A program made the position numbers and the translations under genes. A stretch of DNA of 36,941 bases. Origin: an uncultured Fretibacterium sp. (lineage in GTDB: Bacteria > Synergistota > Synergistia > Synergistales > Aminobacteriaceae). Positions 1 to 7,806 of this stretch are shown one piece after another. Position 1 is the stretch's first letter, and the number at the start of each line of letters is the position of its first letter. The DNA lies in assembly GCA_937900285.1 (NCBI GenBank), contig CALCEM010000065.1, forward strand, positions 1-36,941, written 5' to 3'. The notes below the pieces were generated by a model, which did not search any database, was not told where the DNA came from, and saw only the letters and a program-made list of their open reading frames with translations.

Positions 1-286
1 CAAGAGTTTTTTCCCTTGTAACTTCGCCTTCTTTTAGCTCTCTTACAAGGTTCTCCAAAGTTTTCCTGCTTTCCGAAAGAAATTTCTGGGCTTCTTTATG
101 TCCGCTTTTTTTCAGCTCCATTTCATGTTGCCGCAAACGCAGCTCATGCAAGTCGGTTTTGCGACGCAGTTGTTTAAGCTCGCTTTCTTTTCTTGCAAAT
201 TCTTTCTGCATTTCCGCCAGCTCCGCATGTTTTGCGGAAAGTCCTTTTATAAGGGAAGAAACATCGGCCTGTTCATTCGCTATGTA
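1..286 (-). CDS. MutS2-like coiled-coil segment, partial, fused in frame to Kdg kinase
   Basis: About 95 residues, open to the left edge, read in the same frame as the kinase fragment upstream. The segment begins with KKYIANEQADVSSLIKGL, passes through a long charged coiled coil rich in Glu, Lys and Leu, and approaches the edge with SRKTLENLVRELKEG. This matches the region of MutS2 after the ATPase, before the Smr nuclease domain, where family members carry ARxxI...E.eI..LI..L and a later basic/acidic helix. No Walker motif or Smr domain lies inside the window. Leucine codon use differs sharply from the kinase half: none of 14 Leu codons is TTA here, against 7 of 12 there. It is therefore probably foreign to this locus and joined by an assembly or amplification chimera. 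A real gene fusion is less likely. Confidence 0.6.
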
Positions 287-817
287 TTTTTTTGCGGTTT
301 TGCACGCTTCAATAACAGTTTCGCAAGCCTGTTCAGAGAGAGCCGCATAAATTCCGCCGGTGTGAAGCCAACGGACTCCCAATTTACCAAAAATATATTC
401 AAAATCAAAATCTGCCGGTGTAGCTTGTGAAATTGCTGTATTAGCTCTGTCAGAACAACCGACCGCGCCGCGAATTCCGAAACCTCTTTCAGTAAAATTA
501 ATTCCGTTGCGACAAATTCTTCCGATTCCGTCAGTTTTTTTCCAGTAAATTAAATCTGTGCTGACTCCACCCTGTTCAATAAAATCCTTCATTAATTTTC
601 CGACTTCGTTATCAGCAAAAGCGGTAATAACAGCGGTATTTAAACCGAAACATTTATGAAGCCCGCGAATTACGTTATATTCTCCGCCACCTTCCCAAGC
701 TCTGAAGCTTCTGGCCGTTCTAATTCTTCCTTCGCCTGGATCGAGTCTTAACATTACTTCGCCTAAACTTGCAGCATCAAATTTGCATGATTCTTTTGAC
801 TTTAAATTTAATTCCAT
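284..817 (-). CDS. kdgK: 2-keto-3-deoxygluconate kinase (PfkB family), N-terminal half only
   Basis: The first ~178 residues are a PfkB-family sugar kinase. They include the early strand with GEVMLRLDPGEGRIRTA, the GGGEYNVIRGL substrate-loop region, the DNEVGK segment and a WLHTGGIYAAL strand. This part resembles KdgK, which phosphorylates 2-keto-3-deoxygluconate to KDPG. At about residue 178, where the family continues with a strand of the type VSYDLNYR, the reading passes without a stop into MutS2-like coiled coil. The C-terminal half with the GAGD anion hole and catalytic Asp is absent, so as written the product could not be an active kinase. The ATG shares its A with the TAA of the upstream KDPG aldolase gene (TAATG), suggesting translational coupling, and the neighbour's function supports the KdgK call. 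Confidence 0.75.
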
Positions 818-1449
818 TATCCGCGAACCTCCTTAACGATTTCCGCAGCCTCTTTAACGAGCTTTAATAATTCGTCCCATTTGCCTTCATTGACGAGATC
901 TTTTTTCACCATCCAGCTACCACCGCATGCAAGAATTTTTTTGAAGCCTAAATAATCGCGGACATTTTTTGCACTAATTCCGCCGGTTGGAATGAATTTT
1001 AAATCAACGTAAGGAGCGGCGACGGCTTTGATCATATTTAAACCTCCAGCAGGTTCGGCCGGGAAAAATTTAACGACTTTTAAACCTAATTCGAGAGCTT
1101 GTTCCATTTCGCTGGGAGTTTGAGTGCCGGGCGTAACTGGAATATTTTTATCGAGACAATGTTTTACTACTTTTGGATTTAAACCGGGGCTGACGATAAA
1201 TTTTGCGCCTGCGGTTACGGCTCTGTCGACTTGTTCAGGTGTTAAAACTGTTCCAGCACCGACGAGCATATTCGGAAATTCTTTGGCCATAATTTTAATT
1301 GATTCTTCGGCTGCAGCTGTTCTGAACGTAACTTCAGCGCATGGGAGTCCGCCTTCACATAAAACTTTCGCCAATGGTTTAGCATCTTCGGGTTTATCGA
1401 GTACAACAACGGGAATAATTCCAATTTTCTCAAATTCATCGAACATCAT
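817..1449 (-). CDS. eda: 2-keto-3-deoxy-6-phosphogluconate (KDPG) aldolase
   Basis: A 210-residue class I aldolase that cleaves KDPG to pyruvate and glyceraldehyde 3-phosphate in the Entner-Doudoroff and hexuronate pathways. The family signatures are clear. CAEVTFRT carries the general acid/base Glu (about E39), GAGTVLT follows, and KVVKFFPAE carries the Schiff-base lysine (about K127). The phosphate-binding IPTGGIS and ACGGSW segments come after that. The length is normal. The start is the ATG at 1449, with AAGGGAGG about 13 bases upstream; a second ATG follows directly. The stop overlaps the start of the Kdg kinase by one base, so the two consecutive steps of 2-keto-3-deoxygluconate use are coupled. 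A pectin-active GH28 enzyme lies a few kilobases upstream on the same strand. Confidence 0.93.
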   Translation of the reverse strand: MMFDEFEKIGIIPVVVLDKPEDAKPLAKVLCEGGLPCAEVTFRTAAAEESIKIMAKEFPNMLVGAGTVLTPEQVDRAVTAGAKFIVSPGLNPKVVKHCLDKNIPVTPGTQTPSEMEQALELGLKVVKFFPAEPAGGLNMIKAVAAPYVDLKFIPTGGISAKNVRDYLGFKKILACGGSWMVKKDLVNEGKWDELLKLVKEAAEIVKEVRG

Positions 1450-1548
1450 AATTTTTAATTAGCCTCCCTTGAAATTTTAAAGCACAAAAATATTTTATAA
1501 GCATAATAAAAATTGCAATATGATATTTTAACGGAATTTAAATTTATT

Positions 1549-2640
1549 TTACGAAGCTTTTAATTTGTAAACTGTTGCTAAAATTTCCGCAACGGCCTTA
1601 TATAAATCTTCCGGAATTTCTTCGCCTATTTCGACATTTTTATATAATGCCCAAGCTAATGGCTTATTCTCGATAATCGGAATTTTATTTTCGGCAGCAA
1701 TGTCGCGTATTCTTTTGGCTGTATAATCCTGACCTTTTGCGATAACTTGAGGAGCTGCCATAATTCCGCGTTCGTATAAAATTGCTATTGCCAAATGTGT
1801 AGGGTTAGTGATGACGACATCAGCTTTTGGTACATCAGCCATCATTCTTTGTTTAGCCATTTCGCGCTGTTTTTGGCGTATTTTCTGTTTTACTTGCGGG
1901 TCGCCTTCCATTTGTTTATATTCTTCTTTAATTTCCTGTTTGCTCATTTTAATAGAGTTTTCAAAATCCCATTTCTGATAAAAATAATCGGCTACAGCTA
2001 TAACGAGCAATAAAAATGCTAATCTCATGGCCAACGTCCAAAGCATTTCCCAAAATTCCAAGCTACCAATAATTAAAGGCATCTGCATAGTTTTAGATGA
2101 GAGCGGCAAATAATCTCTTATGCCATAATAAATTAATATTGCGAATAAACTTGCTTTTAAAAGTCCTTTTATTAATTCTACAATTGCACGCATTGAAATA
2201 ATTTTTTTCATTCCTGTGAACGGGTTAAGCCTGTCGAATTTTGGTAAAAACGGCTCTCCAGTTATTACAAAACCGACTTGCGCAATAATAGTCCCGGTTG
2301 AAAACAGCACGACCAAACCGGCGAGAGGCAACCACGTGAAAAAATAATTTTTGACGGCCTCCCATGAAATTAAATAAAATCCCCCGTCCTGAAATAAAGC
2401 GCGGTCGCTCATGAAATTTATACAAGTCACGATCAAATTTTTTAAAATTCCGATCATGAAACTTCCGAGCATGGCCATACCAATTAAGCCGATAATTAAA
2501 CCGACTGCGGCATTTAAATCTTTACTCATGCACACGCGACCTTCTTCGCGGACTTTTTCACGTTTTCGTGGTGTTGCTGGTTCTGTACGTTCTTCGGCAA
2601 AAAACTGTAAATCAAAAAAATTAAAAATAAAATTATTCAT
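1549..2640 (-). CDS. flhB: Flagellar type III export protein FlhB
   Basis: A 363-residue inner-membrane component of the flagellar export gate that switches substrate specificity from rod/hook to filament subunits. The start region DLQFFAEERTEPATPRKRE is the conserved FlhB N-terminus. Four hydrophobic segments follow (about 45-70, 100-125, 155-175 and 205-220), then a charged linker. The cytoplasmic domain carries the autocleavage motif NPTH at about 279-282. The length is complete. No good ribosome-binding site precedes the ATG at 2640; a TATTATAAT stretch lies just upstream, so the message could have a very short leader. No other flagellar gene is visible, which is unusual because flhB normally sits beside flhA and fliPQR. 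Confidence 0.93.
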   Translation of the reverse strand: MNNFIFNFFDLQFFAEERTEPATPRKREKVREEGRVCMSKDLNAAVGLIIGLIGMAMLGSFMIGILKNLIVTCINFMSDRALFQDGGFYLISWEAVKNYFFTWLPLAGLVVLFSTGTIIAQVGFVITGEPFLPKFDRLNPFTGMKKIISMRAIVELIKGLLKASLFAILIYYGIRDYLPLSSKTMQMPLIIGSLEFWEMLWTLAMRLAFLLLVIAVADYFYQKWDFENSIKMSKQEIKEEYKQMEGDPQVKQKIRQKQREMAKQRMMADVPKADVVITNPTHLAIAILYERGIMAAPQVIAKGQDYTAKRIRDIAAENKIPIIENKPLAWALYKNVEIGEEIPEDLYKAVAEILATVYKLKAS

Positions 2641-2704
2641 GAAAAGTATTATAATAAAGGCGCGTTTAAAAAAAAATTATTTTTACGTGATGTTTTAACG
2701 CTAA

Positions 2705-2740
2705 CAAAAAACACTCCCCAAAAAATTAATTTGAGAAGTG
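2705..2740 (-). terminator. Intrinsic terminator after the secreted hypothetical gene
   Basis: On the minus strand CACTTCTC pairs with GGGGAGTG (8 bp, two G-U pairs), followed by TTTTTTG. It lies about 40 bases beyond the stop of the gene ending at 2779 and separates it from flhB. Confidence 0.75.
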
Positions 2741-2778
2741 CCGTAAATTTTTATTTATATATAAACTAACAAATAAAT

Positions 2779-3402
2779 TTAATATCCTGACATGTATACA
2801 GCCTGATCAAGAGTTACACGACCCTCAGCAAGTCCGGCAAATCCCGGTATATGCTGATGCAATGAGCTGAAATATTCGACTAATCTCGCCTTTACAGTTT
2901 TTGGAGCACCTTCCATTTTAAAATCGCTGTCCAGTTTTATAACGGTGTTACAAAATACGCGATTTGTTTTTAAATCATACTCAAAAATATTATTTCCCGG
3001 CTTAATACGCTTAATAAAACGATCTAATTTTCTCGGCGCATCATTCGGAATATTTAACCTGTCCTCCGTAGAACCAACAACTACAACAGAACGAGGTTTA
3101 ACGCTGATCATGACTATAACATTTTCGTTATTTTCGACATCTGGATTTTTGTCATATTTTGCTTCAAGCGGAATCTGATACACGATTTCATTTTCTTTAT
3201 TTCCCGGTATTTTGTTGACTCTCCAGCCTTGAGCGTTCAAAAATTCCTCAACTAATTCCGAAAGCCATATTACATCGCCAATCTCAAAACCATATTCCTC
3301 ACGTAATTCAGCAAGGCGATCAATATCTTGAGCGTAAGAAATTCCAGCCAACAAGCAAAATACTAAAACTGAACAAACAGCATTTTTAAAAAATTTTTTC
3401 AA
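2779..3402 (-). CDS. Secreted protein of unknown function
   Basis: 207 residues with a clear signal peptide: MKKFFKN, a hydrophobic core, then a cut near SYAQD. I do not recognise the mature domain. It is acidic and mixed alpha/beta, with a segment NENVIVMISVKPRSVVVVG that looks like two beta strands and a C-terminal helix near GFAGLAEGRVTLDQAV. The start is TTG at 3402: AAGGAG lies 9 bases upstream and it places the signal peptide at the very N-terminus. The gene has its own promoter (perfect extended -10 at 3440-3448) and its own terminator (2705-2740), so it is a single-gene unit. It is probably periplasmic or surface-exposed. Confidence 0.7.
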   Translation of the reverse strand: MKKFFKNAVCSVLVFCLLAGISYAQDIDRLAELREEYGFEIGDVIWLSELVEEFLNAQGWRVNKIPGNKENEIVYQIPLEAKYDKNPDVENNENVIVMISVKPRSVVVVGSTEDRLNIPNDAPRKLDRFIKRIKPGNNIFEYDLKTNRVFCNTVIKLDSDFKMEGAPKTVKARLVEYFSSLHQHIPGFAGLAEGRVTLDQAVYMSGY

Positions 3403-3439
3403 GATCGACAGCTCCTTTTTTAAAAATAATCTCGCCTTG

Positions 3440-3448
3440 ATTATAACA
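3440..3448 (-). promoter_or_regulatory. Extended -10 promoter of the secreted hypothetical gene
   Basis: The minus strand reads TGTTATAAT, a perfect TGnTATAAT extended -10, about 40 bases before the TTG start at 3402. No convincing -35 box is present. The same TGTTAWAAT element recurs before three other genes in the window. Confidence 0.6.
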
Positions 3449-3490
3449 TGTGAACTATTAATATTTTATGAAGAGCACTCCAAAAAAATT

Positions 3491-4561
3491 TTATAATCTC
3501 GAAATTATTTCGTTTAACATTTCCGAACCTGTAATTAATTTTGTGCCTTCGGAATTTACATAAATATCCGGCGTTCTCAAACCTGAATTTAAAACATTAT
3601 CGACGGCATTTTCTATTTTATTTGCTTCGTCGTACATCTCGAAACTGTAACGCAACATCATAGCTCCCGCCAAAATCGTAGCGATCGGGTTTGCTTTATC
3701 TTGTCCGGCAATATCCGGGGCTGATCCGTGAATCGGTTCATATAAACCGCGATTGTTATCGCCTAAACTAGCGCTCGGAATCATTCCGATTGAGCCTGCG
3801 ATCTGGCTTGCTTCATCCGATAAAATATCACCAAAAGTATTTTCGGTCACGATTACATCAAATTGCGAAGGGTCTTTTATTAATTGCATGGCCGCATTAT
3901 CAACGTAAAGATGATTTAATTTTATTTCAGGGTATTCCTTAGAAACTTCGATCACTATATCGCGCCATAATCTGGAACTCGTTAAAATATTTGCTTTATC
4001 AACTGATGTTACAATTTTGCGCCTGGTCATTGCCATTTTAAAAGCTACGTGGGCAATACGTTTAATTTCATGTTCGGTATACTGCATTAAATCACTTGCT
4101 GCGCGTTCGCCGTTCAAATTAAATAATTTATGTTCGCCGAAATAAATACCGCCTGTTAACTCGCGTACAATAATAAAATCGATCCCTTTTTCTGCAATAT
4201 CTTTCCTCAAAGGACAAGCCGAAGCGAGAGGCTTAAAAATTTTTGCCGGCCTGATATTTGCGAATGCTTCGAGACCTTTACGAACTCCCAATAATCCGCG
4301 TTCAGGACGAATTTCAGGGGGAACATTATCCCATTTAGGGCCGCCGACTGCTCCCAATAAAGTAGCATCAGAATCCTGACAAATTTTTAAACTTTCAGCG
4401 GGTAAAGGCTCGCCAAATTTATCAATAGCATTTCCGCCCATAGCAACGGATTTAAAATTAAATTTTCCCGGCGCGACTTTCTCAATAACTTTTAATGCAG
4501 CGTTAATTACTTCTGGGCCTATTCCGTCACCTGGAATTACTGCGACATTTTTTTTACTCAT
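3491..4561 (-). CDS. leuB: 3-isopropylmalate dehydrogenase
   Basis: A 356-residue cytoplasmic enzyme that oxidises and decarboxylates 3-isopropylmalate to 2-ketoisocaproate using NAD, the third committed step of leucine synthesis. The N-terminus VAVIPGDGIGPEV is diagnostic. The substrate-binding RxxxxxR region, the FIIVRELTGGIYFG loop (YFGE-type) and the metal-binding DILSDEASQIAGSIGM segment are all present. GLYEPIHGSAPDIAGQ near residue 280 is the NAD-binding signature. The length is normal. AAAGGAG lies 17 bases before the ATG, a rather long spacing. It is the last leucine gene of the region, separated from leuD by a glycosyltransferase gene. Confidence 0.96.
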   Translation of the reverse strand: MSKKNVAVIPGDGIGPEVINAALKVIEKVAPGKFNFKSVAMGGNAIDKFGEPLPAESLKICQDSDATLLGAVGGPKWDNVPPEIRPERGLLGVRKGLEAFANIRPAKIFKPLASACPLRKDIAEKGIDFIIVRELTGGIYFGEHKLFNLNGERAASDLMQYTEHEIKRIAHVAFKMAMTRRKIVTSVDKANILTSSRLWRDIVIEVSKEYPEIKLNHLYVDNAAMQLIKDPSQFDVIVTENTFGDILSDEASQIAGSIGMIPSASLGDNNRGLYEPIHGSAPDIAGQDKANPIATILAGAMMLRYSFEMYDEANKIENAVDNVLNSGLRTPDIYVNSEGTKLITGSEMLNEIISRL

Positions 4562-4622
4562 GATTTTTAAAATTTATGCTCCTTTGCAAGTTAAATAATT
4601 TTAATGACATTAATAATAATAT

Positions 4623-5495
4623 TTAATCGCTAAAATTAAAACGTTTTAATAATTCTTCGCCTGTTAATTCTCCGTTGTAATTTCCGGTTGTATTTAATTT
4701 TGATTTTAAATAATTTTCGTTCTCGTTATCATTTTTAATTCTGTACCACGGCAAATGCCTGACTTGATACGGGTAGCCTGTGCGGATTCCTGTAAAAGGT
4801 CTCGGATAAATTTTAGGAGTATCTAGCGTAAAAGTTGTATCGATTGGAGCATAATAAATTTTATAATTTTCGGTGAAATGTTTTAAAGTTTTTTGCCAGA
4901 AACCGCTTTCAAATTTTATTACGACATCTTTCAAATTATATTCATCCGGAATGTCATCAATTTTTAACGAGAAACCGACTTTACAGACTTTGGGATATTC
5001 GAGCATGATTTTTAAAAATTGTTCAACGAAATCAGCCGGCAAATTTTCAACTGGAGCGAGATCGGGGTCGGACAAAATATAAAATTTAAATAACCGAGTA
5101 AATAAAAATTTTTTGGATATATAAAAAACGTTATGTCCGTAATTTTTATTCATGTAAATAATTTTACAACCGCAATTTTTATAATATTCGAGCAGTGGCG
5201 GATAATCTGATTTATTGTCAATTATATTAATATTTTTATAGCCGTATTTTTTGAGCCAACCGACCATTTGTTTTAAATAGCTTAATCGATTGAACGAAAT
5301 TATATAAATCGGGAAGTTTTTAAAATTTTTATGTTTCAGCAAATATCTAATATGAGCTTTTTTGAACAGTACGAGAAAAATATTTTTTATGATGCCTGAT
5401 ATACAAGATTTTAATTTTAATAGGCTACATAATTGGCTCTTGGCTCTTGGCTCTTGGCTCTTGGCTCTTGGCTCTTGGCTCTTGGCTCTTGGCAA
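4623..5495 (-). CDS. Glycosyltransferase, GT-A type, with a heptamer repeat at its start
   Basis: 290 residues. From about residue 60 it resembles a GT2-like glycosyltransferase: FPIYIISFNRLSYLKQM begins the nucleotide-sugar fold, INIIDNKSDYPPLLEYY follows, and LSDPDLAP supplies a DxD-type metal site. The donor and acceptor cannot be told. The first ~21 residues are a low-complexity RAKSQEP heptad encoded by a 7-bp DNA repeat (5433-5493). In the current frame the only start before the repeat is TTG at 5495, with no ribosome-binding site at normal distance. An ATG at 5527 would enter the repeat in a different frame. A 7-bp unit is not a multiple of three, so repeat gain or loss would switch frame, the hallmark of a phase-variable gene. 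The gene lies between leuD and leuB but probably belongs to surface polysaccharide synthesis. Confidence 0.72.
   Translation of the reverse strand: MPRAKSQEPRAKSQEPRAKSQLCSLLKLKSCISGIIKNIFLVLFKKAHIRYLLKHKNFKNFPIYIISFNRLSYLKQMVGWLKKYGYKNINIIDNKSDYPPLLEYYKNCGCKIIYMNKNYGHNVFYISKKFLFTRLFKFYILSDPDLAPVENLPADFVEQFLKIMLEYPKVCKVGFSLKIDDIPDEYNLKDVVIKFESGFWQKTLKHFTENYKIYYAPIDTTFTLDTPKIYPRPFTGIRTGYPYQVRHLPWYRIKNDNENENYLKSKLNTTGNYNGELTGEELLKRFNFSD
5433..5493. repeat. Tandem heptamer repeat (TTGGCTC, 8 full copies plus 5 bases)
   Basis: Eight perfect TTGGCTC units run from 5433 to 5488, followed by TTGGC. On the coding (minus) strand this is GAGCCAA repeated, translating in every frame as the same stop-free cycle EPRAKSQ. 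It covers the beginning of the glycosyltransferase reading frame. Perfect copies suggest recent expansion or active slippage. Confidence 0.97.
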
Positions 5496-5557
5496 TGATA
5501 CACAGAATTATTCAAATTTGTCAACATCCTTTCATGTCAAATTAATTTAATAAATAA

Positions 5558-5604
5558 ATAAAAGTGCCCTCCCCAAAAATAAAAAATAAACAAAAGGAAA
5601 GCAC
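5558..5604 (-). terminator. Intrinsic terminator after leuD
   Basis: The minus strand has GTGCTTTCC pairing with GGAGGGCAC (9 bp, two G-U pairs) across an AT-rich loop, then TTTTATTTATTTA. It begins 20 bases after the leuD stop and would separate leuCD transcripts from the glycosyltransferase and leuB. Confidence 0.65.
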
Positions 5605-5623
5605 TTAAATTTTTATATTTATA

Positions 5624-6103
5624 TTATGCTCCAGATTTTTTTAACGAAGCAATTAACCCACCGTCAGAAATCATTTTTTTTATAAATTCTGGAAATGGTT
5701 CAGCCTGATAAATTTTCCCGGTAGTTATGTCATTTATTACGCCGGTATCAAAATTAATTTTTACTTCGTCATTATCGTTAATGCCTTCTGCTGCTTCCGG
5801 ACATTCCAAAATTGCGAGGCCGATATTAATTGCATTTCTGTAAAAAATTCGCGCGAAACTTTTAGCAATAACGCAAGAAATTCCGGACGCTTTAATTGCA
5901 ATGGGAGCATGTTCACGACTCGAACCGCAACCAAAATTTAAACCGGCTACAATAATATCTCCGGGTTTAGTTTTAACGTGAAAATTTTTGTCAATATCTT
6001 CCATGCAGTGCGAGGCTAATTCTTTTTCGTCCTGGCTGGCTAAATATCTAGCAGGAATTATTACATCAGTATCAACGTGATCTCCGTATTTATGTGCGTA
6101 CAT
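5624..6103 (-). CDS. leuD: 3-isopropylmalate dehydratase small subunit
   Basis: About 159 residues, the usual size of the short LeuD type that pairs with the LeuC/HacA-type large subunit. With LeuC it isomerises 2-isopropylmalate to 3-isopropylmalate. HKYGDHVDTDVIIPARYL is the conserved N-terminus, and GLNFGCGSSREHAP is the substrate-loop signature. AKSFARIFYRNAINIGL follows. I place the start at the ATG at 6103 (AAGGGG 12 bases upstream). An in-frame upstream extension to 6181 adds a Cys-rich stretch without family similarity that overlaps the neighbouring small gene. It lies 8 bases after that small membrane-protein gene, so the two are probably translated together. Confidence 0.94.
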   Translation of the reverse strand: MYAHKYGDHVDTDVIIPARYLASQDEKELASHCMEDIDKNFHVKTKPGDIIVAGLNFGCGSSREHAPIAIKASGISCVIAKSFARIFYRNAINIGLAILECPEAAEGINDNDEVKINFDTGVINDITTGKIYQAEPFPEFIKKMISDGGLIASLKKSGA

Positions 6104-6111
6104 TTTTTTAA

Positions 6112-6348
6112 TTACCCCTTTATATATTGAATAATAGCGACAACAGATGTTACAGCGATTGCAAACCATGCTATATCCCAATATCTTTGATGTTGAAGCG
6201 AATCAATGCGCAACGATAATGTTTCAATTTTTCCGTCAAGCTTTGTGGCGATCGCTTCATGTTTGGCTAAATTTTTTTCCATTATTGCTTCAATGCGATC
6301 CATACGAGCATCAAAAATATCTTTTCTTACAAATTCTTCTCCGTCCAT
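6112..6348 (-). CDS. Small coiled-coil protein with C-terminal membrane anchor
   Basis: 78 residues. The first ~55 form a charged helix with heptad spacing (DRIEAIMEKNL, then LDGKIETLSLRIDSLQHQ). The last ~20 are hydrophobic (IAWFAIAVTSVVAIIQYI) and end in KG, so the protein is probably tail-anchored with a cytoplasmic coiled coil. The architecture resembles the small XhlA/holin-associated or Bdr-like proteins, but I cannot assign a family. A strong Shine-Dalgarno (GGTGAGGTGAG) precedes the ATG at 6348. It sits between leuC and leuD, two genes whose products form one enzyme, and this is unexpected. A role in leucine synthesis is not implied by the sequence. Confidence 0.7.
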   Translation of the reverse strand: MDGEEFVRKDIFDARMDRIEAIMEKNLAKHEAIATKLDGKIETLSLRIDSLQHQRYWDIAWFAIAVTSVVAIIQYIKG

Positions 6349-6381
6349 CTCATCTCACCTCACCAAAAATTTTATTTTTAT

Positions 6382-7644
6382 TTAAATAATTTCTTCAGGA
6401 TGTGCGATCCTCCCTAAAATTCCAGATGCCGCCGCTACATATGGCGAAGCTAAATATATTTCACTGTCAACATGTCCCATTCTCCCCACAAAATTCCTGT
6501 TCGTCGTCGAAACACAACGCTCACCAGATGCTAAAACTCCCATATGTCCACCTAAACACGGCCCGCATGTCGGAGTCGAAATTATACAGCCGGCATCCAA
6601 AAATATTTCTGTTAAACCCAATTTTATACACTCGCGGTATACGTTTTGAGTCGCCGGGATTATTATGCCTCTTACTCCCTCAGCTAAATGATGACCCTTT
6701 AAAATTTCCGCTGCTGCCTTCATGTCTTCAATTCTGCCGTTTGTACATGAACCAATTACAATTTGATCGATCTTTATATTTTTTCCGTCCGAAACATCGT
6801 GCGCATTCTCCGGAAGATGAGGCCATGAAACAGTACAATTTAATTCATCAAGATTAATATTTACTTCGCTCTCATATTCGGCATTATCGTCAGCAAAATA
6901 TTCATGCCATTCACGATTTACACGACCATTCAAATATTCCCGCGTTATATCATCAACTGGAAATATTCCATTTTTAGCACCCGCTTCAATCGCCATATTT
7001 GAAATTGTCAACCTGTCGGCAATGCTCAAATTTTTAAGACCATCCCCAAAAAATTCAAGCGATTTATATAACGCTCCGTCTACTCCTATTTTGCCAATTA
7101 AATATAAAATTAAATCTTTACCCGTTACAAATTTCTTTTTATTGCCTGTTACATTAACTCGAATTGCTCCGGGAACTTTAAACCAAGTATATCCCACCGA
7201 CATGGCCGCCCCTAAATCAGTCGAACCCACTCCAGTAGAAAACGCGTTTAAAGCTCCGTAAGTACATGTATGCGAATCAGCTCCGATAATTGCCTCGCCC
7301 GGTGCTATTAAACCCTGCTCAGGTAATAAAGCATGTTCGATCCCCATCGTCCCAACATCATAAAAATTTTTTAAATCGAATTTCCGCGCAAATAATCTGC
7401 ATTGCTTGCACTGAGTAGCTGATTTAATATCCTTGTTCGGCGTAAAATGATCCATCACTAAAACTACTTTTGAAGCATCATAAACCTTTTTAAATCCTGC
7501 CGACTCAAATTCATTAATAGCAACTGGAGCCGTTATATCATTTCCGAGAACTAAATCCAAATTTGCCTGAATTAATTGCCCCGCGTGAACTTCTTTTAAT
7601 CCTGCATGTTTCGCGAGAATTTTTTGTGTCATCGTCATTCCCAT
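6382..7644 (-). CDS. leuC: 3-isopropylmalate dehydratase large subunit (iron-sulfur)
   Basis: 420 residues, the aconitase-superfamily large subunit that binds the 4Fe-4S cluster and substrate in isopropylmalate isomerisation. MTMTQKILAKHAG is the usual N-terminus, and GADSHTCTYGA and GVGSTDLGAAM are active-site loops. The cluster cysteines are visible in GSCTNGRIED and in STPTCGPCLGGH (CxxC). The length and the absence of the longer enterobacterial insertions fit the LeuC2 (homoaconitase-like) type that pairs with short LeuD. GAGGGGGAT precedes the ATG by about 13 bases. A promoter-like pair lies at 7704-7732, so transcription of leuCD may be independent of leuA. Confidence 0.95.
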   Translation of the reverse strand: MGMTMTQKILAKHAGLKEVHAGQLIQANLDLVLGNDITAPVAINEFESAGFKKVYDASKVVLVMDHFTPNKDIKSATQCKQCRLFARKFDLKNFYDVGTMGIEHALLPEQGLIAPGEAIIGADSHTCTYGALNAFSTGVGSTDLGAAMSVGYTWFKVPGAIRVNVTGNKKKFVTGKDLILYLIGKIGVDGALYKSLEFFGDGLKNLSIADRLTISNMAIEAGAKNGIFPVDDITREYLNGRVNREWHEYFADDNAEYESEVNINLDELNCTVSWPHLPENAHDVSDGKNIKIDQIVIGSCTNGRIEDMKAAAEILKGHHLAEGVRGIIIPATQNVYRECIKLGLTEIFLDAGCIISTPTCGPCLGGHMGVLASGERCVSTTNRNFVGRMGHVDSEIYLASPYVAAASGILGRIAHPEEII

Positions 7645-7703
7645 TTGAAATTTATCCCCCTCGTTAAAGTTGTTTTAAAATTTAAAATTTTTCGGATTAT
7701 TCT

Positions 7704-7732
7704 ATAATATTTTTACAAAATTTTACGCACAA
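7704..7732 (-). promoter_or_regulatory. Possible promoter for leuC
   Basis: The minus strand has TTGTGC, a 17-base spacer and TATTAT, starting right at the T-tract of the terminator after the GH28 gene and 60 bases before the leuC start. The -35 box is imperfect (4 of 6). Confidence 0.4.
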
Positions 7733-7761
7733 AAATACCCCCGCTCATTAAACGGAGGCAT
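7731..7761 (-). terminator. Intrinsic terminator after the GH28 gene
   Basis: The minus strand has ATGCCTCCG pairing with CGGGGGTAT (9 bp including G-U pairs) across a 9-base loop, followed by TTTTTG. It lies about 45 bases past the stop at 7807. Confidence 0.7.
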
Positions 7762-7806
7762 GTATTCATTTATTTACGTTCATAAATTCGATTTCAAATT
7801 ATTTTA

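Noticed and set aside
98..430. Plus-strand reading frames over the kinase/MutS2 region
   Set aside because: They are antisense to a continuous minus-strand frame with clear family motifs and have no ribosome-binding site.
5433..5493. CRISPR array or minisatellite of regulatory type
   Set aside because: The units are 7 bp with no spacers, so this is a simple tandem repeat inside a coding frame.
6104..6181. Longer LeuD with a Cys-rich N-terminal extension (possible metal site)
   Set aside because: The extension overlaps the neighbouring small gene, precedes the conserved LeuD start, and the ATG at 6103 has its own AAGGGG site.
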